A stretch of DNA of 64,000 bases from contig JAJFHS010000043.1 of the NCBI GenBank assembly GCA_021775475.1, forward strand, positions 1-64,000, given 5' to 3'. This document shows positions 29,981 to 38,375 of this stretch, one piece after another. The notes beneath the pieces were generated by a model. That model saw only the letters and a program-made list of their open reading frames with translations. It was not told the origin of the DNA and did not search any database. Position numbers and translations under genes: made by a program. This DNA is from Hyphomicrobiales bacterium. Lineage in GTDB: Bacteria > Pseudomonadota > Alphaproteobacteria > Rhizobiales > JAJFHR01. Each line of letters begins with the position of its first letter. Positions within the stretch are counted from its first letter, which is position 1.

Positions 29981-32026
29981 CTAAGCCAGTCCGCGTTTTT
30001 CCAGCAAGGCATCGATTCCGGGCAAACGGCCGCGAAAAGCTTTATAAGCGTCTGCCGGATCTTCGCGGCCTCCGGCTGAGTAGATGTGGCGAGCGAGTTT
30101 TTCCGCCAGGCCAGCGTCAAACACATCGCCGCTGTCTTCAAACGCCTTGAAGGCGTCGGCATCCATAACTTCCGACCACATATAGCTGTAATAACCGGCA
30201 GAATAGCCGTCGCCGGAAAATACATGGGCAAAATGGGGAATACGATGCCGCATGGTGATTTGTCTCGGCATACCGATTTTTTCCAGGGTTTCACACTCAA
30301 ACTCAGTCACGTCAAGCCCATCAAATGGCGCCAGTTGATGCAATTCCAGATCCACCAGCGCACTGGCGATGTATTCCACCGTGGCAAACCCCTGATTGAA
30401 GTTTTCCGCTGCCAGCAACCGTTGCAGCAGATCATCTGGTATGGGCTTGCCAGTCTTGTAGTGAGTGGCAAATTTGCTCAAAACCTGTGATTGTGACAGC
30501 CAGTGTTCGTACAACTGCGAGGGTAGTTCGACAAAATCACGCGCCACGCTCGTGCCGGAAATCATCGGGTAAGTAACATCCGACAACAACCCGTGCAGAC
30601 CGTGTCCGAACTCATGAAACAAGGTGCGCGCATCATCAAACGTCAGCAACGAGGCTTCGCCCTCACCGCCCTTGGAAAAATTCATAACGTTGACAATTAT
30701 CGGGCGAATAGTGCCGTCGAGCTTTTGCTGGGAGCGAAAATTACTCATCCACGCCCCACTGCGTTTGCCGCTGCGGGCGTAATAATCACCTAAAAATATA
30801 CCCACATGCTCACCGGATTTGTTGCTGACTTCAAATACCCGCACATCTTCATGATAGGCGGACACAGTATCGAGTTCGCGAAATCTCAAGCCAAACAGAC
30901 GGTTTGCGGTATCGAACGCCGCCGCTATGATCTGATCGAGTTGCAGGTAGGGCTTGATTTCGGCTTCATCTATGTCGTGATCGCGTTTGCGCACTTTTTC
31001 CGAATAATAGCGCCAGTCCCAGGCCTCCACATCAAAGTTGCCCCCCTGCGTACTCACCATTTTTTGCAGGTTTTCACATTCTTCCGTGGCGCGAACAAGA
31101 GCTGGTTGCCACACTGACAGCAGCAAATTTTCAACGGCATCCGGTGTCCCGGCCATTTGATCATCAAGTTTAAAAGCTGCATAAGTATCGAACCCCAGCA
31201 GTTTTGCCCGCTCGCTGCGCAAGGCAAGCGTTTCAACCACGATCTTGCGATTATCACTGTCGCCACCGCCCTCACCCCGGCTGACCCAGGCGCGATAGGC
31301 CTGTTCACGCAAATCACGCCGCTGCGAAAACTTCAGGAATGGTTCGATGCTGGAACGCGACAGGGTGATGGCGTATTTGCCCTCATGACCACGCTCGGCA
31401 GCATTGCGCTTTGCCGCAGCAATCAAAAAATCCGGCAACCCGGCAAGGTCCGGCCCTTCTTCAAGGATAAGCTCGTAGATTTCTTCGTCTTTGAGGATAT
31501 TTTGCGAAAACTGGGTGCCAATCACAGCCAGGCGCTGATTGATCTCATTCATGCGCTCACGATCATTGCCCTGAAGCTTCGCTCCGGCGCGTACAAACAT
31601 AGTGTGATAACGCTCCAGCACCCGATGTTGCTCCGGCGTCAATCCCAAATCATCTTTGCCGGTAAACAAGGTTTCAATACGTTCAAACAACCGGGCATTC
31701 AGCAGTGTTTCCATACTGTGACGAGCAAACAGCGGGGCCACATTGCGTTCAATCTCTTGCAGGCCATCGCTGGTGTCGGCACCACAAAGATTAAAGAACA
31801 CGGATGCAGATTGACGCAACAATTTGCCCGCGCGTTCAAGCGCATCAATGGTATTGGCAAAATCGGGCTCAAGCGGATTATCAGCAATTGCATCAATTTC
31901 CCGGCGTTGGGTAATAAATGCTTCATCAAACGCAGGTTTGAAATGCTCCAGTTTGATGTCGCCAAAAGGCGGGACGCCAAAAGCTGTGGTCCAGTGCTGC
32001 AACAGCGGGTTATCGGTCTTTGTCAT
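29981..32026 (-). CDS. M3-family metallopeptidase (oligopeptidase A / dipeptidyl carboxypeptidase type)
   Basis: 681 residues from the ATG at 32026 (MTKTDNPLLQHWTTAFGVPPF); 13 in-frame codons further up lack family similarity. The zinc motif is HEFGH in TLFHEFGHGLHGLLSD, and the downstream family motif DFVELPSQLYEHW provides the third Glu ligand region. The C-terminal HVFSGDGYSAGYYSYMWSEVMDADAF is typical of M3A peptidases. It is a cytoplasmic enzyme that degrades short peptides. PrlC and Dcp cannot be separated confidently. A single gene, convergent with the Sel1-like gene. Confidence 0.93.
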   Translation of the reverse strand: MTKTDNPLLQHWTTAFGVPPFGDIKLEHFKPAFDEAFITQRREIDAIADNPLEPDFANTIDALERAGKLLRQSASVFFNLCGADTSDGLQEIERNVAPLFARHSMETLLNARLFERIETLFTGKDDLGLTPEQHRVLERYHTMFVRAGAKLQGNDRERMNEINQRLAVIGTQFSQNILKDEEIYELILEEGPDLAGLPDFLIAAAKRNAAERGHEGKYAITLSRSSIEPFLKFSQRRDLREQAYRAWVSRGEGGGDSDNRKIVVETLALRSERAKLLGFDTYAAFKLDDQMAGTPDAVENLLLSVWQPALVRATEECENLQKMVSTQGGNFDVEAWDWRYYSEKVRKRDHDIDEAEIKPYLQLDQIIAAAFDTANRLFGLRFRELDTVSAYHEDVRVFEVSNKSGEHVGIFLGDYYARSGKRSGAWMSNFRSQQKLDGTIRPIIVNVMNFSKGGEGEASLLTFDDARTLFHEFGHGLHGLLSDVTYPMISGTSVARDFVELPSQLYEHWLSQSQVLSKFATHYKTGKPIPDDLLQRLLAAENFNQGFATVEYIASALVDLELHQLAPFDGLDVTEFECETLEKIGMPRQITMRHRIPHFAHVFSGDGYSAGYYSYMWSEVMDADAFKAFEDSGDVFDAGLAEKLARHIYSAGGREDPADAYKAFRGRLPGIDALLEKRGLA

Positions 32027-32211
32027 TATATTAGAAGCCCAATCGGTAAAAACTATCCTGAGCATAGATAGGCATTCTCACCGGCCAGGTAAAGGCCGTG
32101 TTTCAGCCACTTGGACATCCCTAACGCGAAGTTAACTTCTGTGGTCAATATTATCTCATCGGTGCCGGGTTTTTGGCATCATAGCTATCGAAGAAACCGC
32201 CAGGAAAAATC

Positions 32212-32835
32212 ATGCAACCAGCCAGTATTTACAACCTTGCTCTGGAAAAGAGGATCCACCGCCGTGTCGATATTTCACTCAGCGGTCGTTACATGCTGGC
32301 CAACAGGCAGGAATACCGCTGTCATACGCTCGATGTCTCCCTTGGTGGCCTTTCCATTCGCGGTTACGAAAAGGGCAATCTCGGCGACAGGATTATTCTT
32401 TATATTGACGAGATTGGCCGCATTGAGGGCACCATCGTCCGCCACATTGATAAAGGTTTTGCCATTTCGTTTTCGCCCTCGCCCGCCAAACGGCAACGAT
32501 TACTCGAAAAGCTTACCTGGTTGATGAACCGGGGTGTGATTGAGGGTGACGAAACCCGGCGTTTTACCCGCCAGCTCCCCCCGGGTGCAGAAACTTCCTT
32601 CTTTTTGCCCGATGGCCGCGCTTATCCCTGCAAGATAATAGATATGTCGCTGTCCGGTGCCTCAATTGAAATTGACGTCATACCCGCCGTTGGTGCTGAA
32701 ATAACGCTCGGCAAAATGAAAGGCCGTGTCATCAGACATCATTACAGCGGCATTGCGGTTGAATTTACCGAAATTGAAGACACAACAACTCTGGCCGATC
32801 ATTTCGGCTCAGAAGCGTCAAAGGCACTGCATTAG
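32212..32835 (+). CDS. Protein with two PilZ-like domains
   Basis: 207 residues. Both halves look like PilZ folds: residues 12-90 (KRIHRRVDISLSGRYML ... HTLDVSLGGLSIRG) and about 120-200 (ETSFFLPDGRAYPCKIIDMSLSGASIE). The first has the c-di-GMP signature RxxxR (HRRVD region) and D-x-S-x-G-G; the second has D-x-S-x-x-G-A without a clear RxxxR and may be degenerate. AGGA precedes the ATG. It probably senses c-di-GMP, but its output is unknown. Confidence 0.87.
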   Translation: MQPASIYNLALEKRIHRRVDISLSGRYMLANRQEYRCHTLDVSLGGLSIRGYEKGNLGDRIILYIDEIGRIEGTIVRHIDKGFAISFSPSPAKRQRLLEKLTWLMNRGVIEGDETRRFTRQLPPGAETSFFLPDGRAYPCKIIDMSLSGASIEIDVIPAVGAEITLGKMKGRVIRHHYSGIAVEFTEIEDTTTLADHFGSEASKALH

Positions 32836-32910
32836 AGCGTGTCACCGATAAGTGGGTACCGGTTATCGGATAAATGACGCGCTTAAACAAAGAGTTAGAG
32901 CACTTTTCGA

Positions 32911-33630
32911 TTATTTTGAAAAACTGCCCTCAATAATGCGCACCCCCACCTCCTGACCCGAATAGGAAATAAACTCGAAATTCAAGGAATTGCTCTCAAC
33001 GAATTCATAAAACGCCTTGTATTCGTGCATTTCAAAACCGTGATAATTAAAAAATTCATCGAATACGATAATTGTTCCCGGTGCAATTCTATTTCCAACA
33101 AGGTCAAACACCTGCTTGGTCGACGAATAGATATCACAATCAATATGGACAAAGCCAAACGGCTCCTGGTTTTTTGAGAGAAACTCCGGCAGGGTTTCGC
33201 TGAACCAGCCGACAATGAGTTCAACGTTGTCTTCTACTTTAGGTGGCTTTCCCTTACGGTTAAAATTCCGCTTTGAATATCGATTACCCGTCCAGTGTTC
33301 TGGCAACCCCTCAAATGCGTCAAACCCGTATATTTTTTCACCTGGGCACTGTTTGGCCATACTGTTGATGGTGGTTCCCTTGTAGACACCAAATTCAACG
33401 ATTAAACCATCGCCTTTCAGCGAAAGCGCATATTCCAGGTGGAGCAGCTTCGTCGCGCAGAATAGTGCCCTGGACATGCGTTCCTGCACCAGATCTGCGG
33501 ATTTGATCATGGCGCGATGGTGCAGTTCATGGCGCAGGGAATCGGCTGGCCGGGACAACGGAAACCGCGCAAATCCCAAGGCAAAATCCTTGGCCATTGA
33601 TTGAAGTAAGTTTTTAAAGATTTGTCTCAT
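32911..33630 (-). CDS. TylF/MycF-type SAM-dependent methyltransferase
   Basis: 239 residues from the ATG at 33630, chosen for the AGGA 6 bases upstream; the frame runs to 33864 but that extension is basic, low in family similarity and AT-rich. SAM motif I is VEFGVYKGTTINSMA, then YGFDAFEGLPEHW, and the metal/catalytic carboxylates HIDCDIYSS and FDEFFNYHG. TylF/MycF enzymes O-methylate sugars in macrolides; bacterial relatives act on other sugars or are unassigned. No antibiotic or polysaccharide genes adjoin, so the substrate is unknown. Confidence 0.85.
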   Translation of the reverse strand: MRQIFKNLLQSMAKDFALGFARFPLSRPADSLRHELHHRAMIKSADLVQERMSRALFCATKLLHLEYALSLKGDGLIVEFGVYKGTTINSMAKQCPGEKIYGFDAFEGLPEHWTGNRYSKRNFNRKGKPPKVEDNVELIVGWFSETLPEFLSKNQEPFGFVHIDCDIYSSTKQVFDLVGNRIAPGTIIVFDEFFNYHGFEMHEYKAFYEFVESNSLNFEFISYSGQEVGVRIIEGSFSK

Positions 33631-34135
33631 TACCGTCCTGTCTGAAATTGAAGCCCGAAACTGGCATGTTTCTCTTCTCATTTCAAATGTGTTGTTACGT
33701 GTTCCCGAATAGATAAGTATGTCGGGTTGATGCGGTTTTAGCGTGTTGTAACTAACCCGGGAGAGCCTCGAAAAACCCCAAAAACTGGCCCGGAGCCGTA
33801 AGAATCGATTGTTAAAGCCGCCGTTTTTTGATTTATTTCCAACAGTATTCAAATAATTTTTCATATAAATACTCTAAATTTTGATCGATATTTTTCTAAT
33901 TAATTTGGCTCAAAATCAAAGCTTTAAAACCCGCCCCCATATAACCTATTGTTTTAACTGGATTTTACATTTTCTCAAATCATTCAAATTTTACACAAAA
34001 TTGAATTTCTAAAATTTGAAATAAATAATACTAAATATAAATTTACAATTGATTTAAATACTATTAAATAATTTAAAGTAATTTCAAATTTTATACTGCA
34101 ATCTGTTCCTATGTTTTACTAATGGGGACGACAAG
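33631..34135. other. AT-rich intergenic region without a gene
   Basis: About 505 bases. The first part (33631-33864) is the unsupported upstream extension of the methyltransferase frame. From 33865 the sequence is strikingly AT-rich (many AAATTT, TTAAAT and TTTTA runs), unlike the flanking genes. It should contain the promoters of both divergent genes; the peptidase gene has GGGGA 7 bases before its ATG. No tRNA, sRNA or ORF with support is seen. Confidence 0.6.
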
Positions 34136-34759
34136 ATGACTTTAATTAAAAAACTGATTACAACAACAAGCGCAATCGCAATGATCGTACTGGCAACTCC
34201 AGCCGTGGCCAGTGAGAGCGTCATTCAAAAGAGTGCGGCATCAAATTCCGCCTATATGAAGGTCTACAATGAAACTCTGCCACCTATAGGGTTTGTACAG
34301 TTTTGCAAAACTGCGCCTCAGGATTGTGGCGGAACGTTAGGTGAGGCCGTCCGCGTGGTTATGAATAAAGCCCGCTGGAACGATTTGAATTCGGTCAACC
34401 TCAAGGCCAATGAAACGGTTGAAGCCATCATGGATATCGACCTCTACAATGTTGAGGAATACTGGACCTACCCTGGTACTCAGGGCGATTGTGAAGATTT
34501 TGTTCTGCTCAAGCGCAAAAAGCTGATGATGATGGGTTGGCCTTCGGAAGCACTTTTGATCACTGTTTTACGTGATGAAAACAATGAAGGGCACGCAGTT
34601 CTCACAGTTTCAACCGACAAGGGTGATTTTATTCTGGACAATCGCCGCGATGAAATACTGCCTTGGGCCGCAACCGACTACACCTATTACAAGCGCCAGT
34701 CACAAGTGAACCCGTGGCGCTGGGTTTCGCTCAAATCAAACAAACTGGCATTGCGCTAG
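34136..34759 (+). CDS. Secreted transglutaminase-like cysteine peptidase (BTLCP/LapG family)
   Basis: 207 residues with a signal peptide (1-25, ending TPAVAS). The papain-like triad of the family is visible: Cys119 in TQGDCEDFVLLKR, His153 in NNEGHAVLTV and Asp168 in FILDNRRDE. Related LapG proteases are periplasmic, calcium-dependent and release a biofilm adhesin when c-di-GMP falls; here neither LapD nor a large adhesin gene is in the window, so the target is open. A strong terminator follows at 34816. Confidence 0.9.
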   Translation: MTLIKKLITTTSAIAMIVLATPAVASESVIQKSAASNSAYMKVYNETLPPIGFVQFCKTAPQDCGGTLGEAVRVVMNKARWNDLNSVNLKANETVEAIMDIDLYNVEEYWTYPGTQGDCEDFVLLKRKKLMMMGWPSEALLITVLRDENNEGHAVLTVSTDKGDFILDNRRDEILPWAATDYTYYKRQSQVNPWRWVSLKSNKLALR

Positions 34760-34815
34760 CCAAAACAGTTTCCCGCCGATCCACCTGGCCCATTGGTGGA
34801 TTGCGCATCAAGAAG

Positions 34816-34848
34816 AAACCGGTCCTGCTCCCCACAGGACCGGTTTTC
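34816..34848 (+). terminator. Rho-independent terminator after the BTLCP gene
   Basis: Perfect 12-bp stem AAACCGGTCCTG (34816-34827) / CAGGACCGGTTT (34835-34846) with a CTCCCCA loop and a short T-run at 34844-34847. It lies 56 bases past the stop of the peptidase gene. Confidence 0.9.
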
Positions 34849-35013
34849 TCATTTCTGGTTGAGAAAAACCGGCAGCACAAACAATCAGGTTTTATGGAAA
34901 ATTTATCTCGAGCGATATGCCTCGAATGCAATACCAAAGCAGCACGCGTGCCGCCGGGCAAACAGCCCACGCCATCGCAGGCTTGAACGCAGGGAATGCT
35001 GTGAGATCGATTA

Positions 35014-35088
35014 TGGTACGCCCTAGGGGAGTCGAACCCCTCTTTCCAGGTTGAAAACCTGGCGTCCTAACCGATAGACGAAGGGCGC
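35014..35088 (-). tRNA. tRNA-Glu (anticodon UUC)
   Basis: Read on the minus strand the sequence starts GCGCCCTTCGTCTATCGGTT and ends GTACCA with CCA encoded. The acceptor stem pairs GCGCCCT with AGGGCGT, the anticodon stem-loop is CAGGT TTTCAAC CTG-like with TTC at the anticodon, and the T-arm GAGGGGTTCGACTCCCCT is intact. Length 75 nt including CCA. Confidence 0.97.
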
Positions 35089-35283
35089 ATATCAAAATCG
35101 CACCGATCTATACGGTTGATTGCCACCAAATGCAACCCGGTGCTGTGCAAATGTTCCTCAAATCACATCTTTTTTTCATGGAATTCTTCTCTTGCCTATT
35201 CACAGCTTTACACCTGGCAAATTATCCGTATGAATCTCCCGGATACTTCGCGCAAAAAACCGGTAATATGAAAGAGAAAAACA

Positions 35284-35511
35284 ATGCCTGATGGGATGGT
35301 CATGCCACAAACAGCGTTCTATGGTCCCATGGTGGCGCTGTTAATTTTCGGTATTATCATTGTGCTCGTTGTCGCACTGGTGCGGTGGCTGCATAAATTA
35401 CGCATGGCAAGGTTGGAATTGAAAGACGGTCCTCTTACACAACTCAAAGAGCAACTCGCCAAAGGCGATATAACCACGCGCGAATTTGAAAAACGCCGAC
35501 GTCGGTTGTAA
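35284..35511 (+). CDS. Small membrane protein with SHOCT-like C-terminus
   Basis: 75 residues. A single membrane helix (about 15-36, MVALLIFGIIIVLVVALVRW) is followed by a basic linker and a SHOCT-type motif: LTQLKEQLAKGDITTREFEKRRRRL, matching L-x-x-L-x-x-G-x-I-T-x-E-E-F-x-x-x-K-x-x-L. AAAGAGAA precedes the ATG. SHOCT domains are short oligomerisation or tethering modules. It converges with recJ. The gap 35089-35283 upstream holds only its promoter. Confidence 0.8.
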   Translation: MPDGMVMPQTAFYGPMVALLIFGIIIVLVVALVRWLHKLRMARLELKDGPLTQLKEQLAKGDITTREFEKRRRRL

Positions 35512-35526
35512 AAATTTTACACCCCC

Positions 35527-37323
35527 TCAAGACGTTACCGGCAGGGCAGCATCTTCAATGATCATCTGCACGTCGCGACGCCCGCGCCATTCGTTGAGTT
35601 TCAGTTTGCCTACGATATGCACCGGCGTGGTCGGCCTATCAAGAAGAAATTGATCCAGCGCTGTTCCCCGGGTACGAAAGGCAATGGCGTTAATACGCAC
35701 ACCTTCGCCGGAGACGAAAGTGCATCGCACATGGTCTTCACCGACGCGCGCAGCATAGACGATGCGGTGAGCAGGCAACACAAACCTGGGCTCGGGATTG
35801 CCGCTACCAAAGGGTCCGGCGCGTTCCAGCATAGCCAGCAATTTCAAATTGGCACCGCTGGCAGAAACCGCACCATCAATCAAAAAACCCAGATGTTTAT
35901 GCGCTTCTTCTACCTGATGCTTTAATCGTTGATCGAGAAAAGCTCTAAAAGCCCCGAGTTGTTCGCGTTTAATGGTCAGGCCCGCTGCCATTTCATGGCC
36001 ACCGCCTTTTTCCAGCACATCCGCCTCAACAGCAGCTTTTACCGCCCCCCCGAGATCAACACCGCTTAAAGAGCGCCCTGAACCAGTGCCAACGCCCTTG
36101 TCGTCAAAGCCAATGGCGAATGCCGGTCGTTTGAATTTATCTTTGACCCGTCCCGCAACAATGCCAACGACACCGGAATGCCAATTGTCGCCGCTGCAAA
36201 TCAGAACTGTTGGCAATTGCCCGCCCCTGGTTTCAGCTTCTGCCTGAACAAATGCCTGATCGAGTACACGGTGTTCAATTTCCCGGCGTTGACGATTGAG
36301 TTCGTGCAACTCAGCTGCGATGTCGGTGGCAACAATCTCATCATCCGCCGACAGCAGGCTTGACCCAAGTTCGGAATGCCCCAGTCTTCCAGCGGCATTG
36401 ATGCGCGGGCCTAAAATAAACCCGGCGGCATACGTATCAGGCCGTTTTTCAAGACCTGCAGCATCTGCCAGAGCCCGCAGGCCGATATTTTGCCGCGCAC
36501 CCAAAACCTTAAGCCCCTGGGTTACATAAGCGCGGTTAAGCCCGACCAGTGGTACCACGTCGCAAACGGTCCCCAGAGCGACCAGATCAAGCCATTTCAA
36601 CAGATCAGGTTCGTTACGTTCCTCAGTGTACCAACCATCCTCACGCAATCCCCGGTTGATTAACACCACCATTAGAAAGGTAACGCCAACGGCGGCAAGG
36701 TATCCCAGTCCGCTAATATCATCACGCCGGTTGGGATTGACGATGGCATGCGCGCGGGGTAGTTTTTCATCCGCCAGATGATGATCTATAATCACCACAT
36801 CCATTTGTTGATGGACATCGCCGATAACATCATGACTGGTGATACCGCAATCAACGGTGATCAATAATTGTGTACCCGAATTCGCCAGCTCTTCCAGTGC
36901 GGTCTTATTGGGTCCGTAGCCTTCGGTCAGCCGGTTGGGAATATAAATGTCGGCATCACCACCCACGGATTTGAAAAACAACTTCAAAAGTGCTGAAGAT
37001 GTGCCGCCATCAACGTCATAATCACCAAATATTGTTATTTTTTCAGCTGCGGTAATGGCTTTGACAATGCGGGCAGCCGCCTTTTCGCCATCACGCAGGA
37101 TTGACGGATCAGGCATGTGGGCTTTCAGGGTTGGTTGCAAAAAAGCTTCGGCCTGCGCAGCATCAATGTTGCGTCCAGCCAATACACGGGCAAGCAATTC
37201 CGGCAGTTCACAGCGCAGCCCGAGTGTCCTGGCCCTTTCGGGGTCATCAAGGCGTGGCCGCCACGCCCGCCCGGTGACAGACTTTTCAATTCCTAAAAAA
37301 CAACCATTGTCCCACACGTGCAA
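35527..37323 (-). CDS. recJ: Single-stranded-DNA-specific exonuclease RecJ
   Basis: 598 residues; a 5'-3' exonuclease for single-stranded DNA in recombination and mismatch repair. DHH-family motifs: I FGDYDVDGGTSSALL, III IDHHLADE (the DHH), and the C-terminal DHHA1 motif GGGHEMAAGLTI; an OB-fold domain closes the protein (HRIVYAARVGEDHVRC). The start codon is TTG at 37323 with AGGG upstream; a GTG lies two codons further. The native N-terminus normally reads FLGVERSVTGRRW, here FLGIEKSVTGRAW. glpX ends 30 bases upstream and the two are probably cotranscribed. Confidence 0.95.
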   Translation of the reverse strand: MHVWDNGCFLGIEKSVTGRAWRPRLDDPERARTLGLRCELPELLARVLAGRNIDAAQAEAFLQPTLKAHMPDPSILRDGEKAAARIVKAITAAEKITIFGDYDVDGGTSSALLKLFFKSVGGDADIYIPNRLTEGYGPNKTALEELANSGTQLLITVDCGITSHDVIGDVHQQMDVVIIDHHLADEKLPRAHAIVNPNRRDDISGLGYLAAVGVTFLMVVLINRGLREDGWYTEERNEPDLLKWLDLVALGTVCDVVPLVGLNRAYVTQGLKVLGARQNIGLRALADAAGLEKRPDTYAAGFILGPRINAAGRLGHSELGSSLLSADDEIVATDIAAELHELNRQRREIEHRVLDQAFVQAEAETRGGQLPTVLICSGDNWHSGVVGIVAGRVKDKFKRPAFAIGFDDKGVGTGSGRSLSGVDLGGAVKAAVEADVLEKGGGHEMAAGLTIKREQLGAFRAFLDQRLKHQVEEAHKHLGFLIDGAVSASGANLKLLAMLERAGPFGSGNPEPRFVLPAHRIVYAARVGEDHVRCTFVSGEGVRINAIAFRTRGTALDQFLLDRPTTPVHIVGKLKLNEWRGRRDVQMIIEDAALPVTS

Positions 37324-37353
37324 TAAAAACCCTAAAAAGAGGCAGCACCTGGA

Positions 37354-38331
37354 TCATTCAAATTTTGTTGTATACGAATGTTCCGCCTTGATCCAGCGCA
37401 CGGTTCCAGTCGACGAGCGCATGACCACGGTATCGGTGACAATCTTGTTTTCACCAAACTTGACGCCATCGAGAATTGAGCCATCGGTAACACCGGTTGC
37501 CGCAAACATGACATCACCGCTCGCCAGCTCATTGAGGCTGTATTTGCGCTCAAAATCCTCAACCCCCATTTTAACAGCACGCGCACGCTGAGCATCGTTG
37601 CTGGTTACCAGCCGGCCTTGCATTTGCCCGCCAATACACCGAAGGGCAGCAGCGGCCAGAACACCTTCTGGCGCACCACCAATGCCCATATAAATATCAA
37701 TGCCGGTGTCAATAGGATTAGTCGTGTGAATTACACCGGCTACATCACCATCTGAAATCAATCGCACGGCAGCACCGGTGCCACGCACAGCTTCGATCAG
37801 CTTAACATGGCGCGGCCGGTCAAGAATACACGCGGTTATATCGCCGACGGATACACCTTTGGCCTTGGCCAGTGCATTGAGGTTTTCTTCCGGTGTCGCA
37901 TCGAGATCGACCAGCCCATCGGCAAACCCGCCGCCAATGGCAATTTTATCCATATAGACATCAGGCGCATGCAGCAGTGTGCCACCTTCAGCCATGGCAA
38001 TGACAGCAAGTGCATCAGGCATGTCCTTGGCCGTCAACGTGGTGCCTTCAAGTGGGTCAAGAGCAATATCAACGCCGGGCCCATCGCCGGTACCCACTTC
38101 CTCACCGATAAAGAGCATGGGCGCTTCGTCGCGTTCCCCTTCGCCAATGACCACAATGCCCTCAATTTTCAACGCATTGAGTTCCTTGCGCATGGCATCA
38201 ACAGCTGCCTGGTCAGCTGCTTTTTCATCTCCACGCCCCCTAAGCCGGGCAGCGGCCACAGCGGCACGTTCAGTCACACGGGCAATTTCTCCGGTCAGCA
38301 CTCTATCCAGAATCATTTTCTTGTCGGTCAT
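37354..38331 (-). CDS. glpX: Class II fructose-1,6-bisphosphatase
   Basis: 325 residues of the GlpX family, which hydrolyses fructose 1,6-bisphosphate in gluconeogenesis. Metal/phosphate motifs are IGEGERDEAPMLFIGEEVG and IALDPLEGTTLTA, with MEGIGGAPEG-like YMGIGGAPEGVLAAAALRC and the C-terminal SSTGTVRWIKAEH. It follows hom by 44 bases in the run hom-glpX-recJ, an arrangement common in rhizobia. Confidence 0.96.
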   Translation of the reverse strand: MTDKKMILDRVLTGEIARVTERAAVAAARLRGRGDEKAADQAAVDAMRKELNALKIEGIVVIGEGERDEAPMLFIGEEVGTGDGPGVDIALDPLEGTTLTAKDMPDALAVIAMAEGGTLLHAPDVYMDKIAIGGGFADGLVDLDATPEENLNALAKAKGVSVGDITACILDRPRHVKLIEAVRGTGAAVRLISDGDVAGVIHTTNPIDTGIDIYMGIGGAPEGVLAAAALRCIGGQMQGRLVTSNDAQRARAVKMGVEDFERKYSLNELASGDVMFAATGVTDGSILDGVKFGENKIVTDTVVMRSSTGTVRWIKAEHSYTTKFE

Positions 38332-38375
38332 ATTAAATTCGCCTTCCCGGCATTAAATCAAAGTGTCAAAAGGCT

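Noticed and set aside
31157-32071. A 304-codon open frame on the plus strand opposite the M3 peptidase
   Set aside because: Its composition is what results from reading the reverse strand of a well-conserved peptidase; it has no family motifs and no supporting ribosome site.
33631-33864. N-terminal 78-residue extension of the TylF-type methyltransferase
   Set aside because: It lies upstream of a good ribosome site at 33630, is basic and unlike the family, and overlaps AT-rich intergenic DNA.
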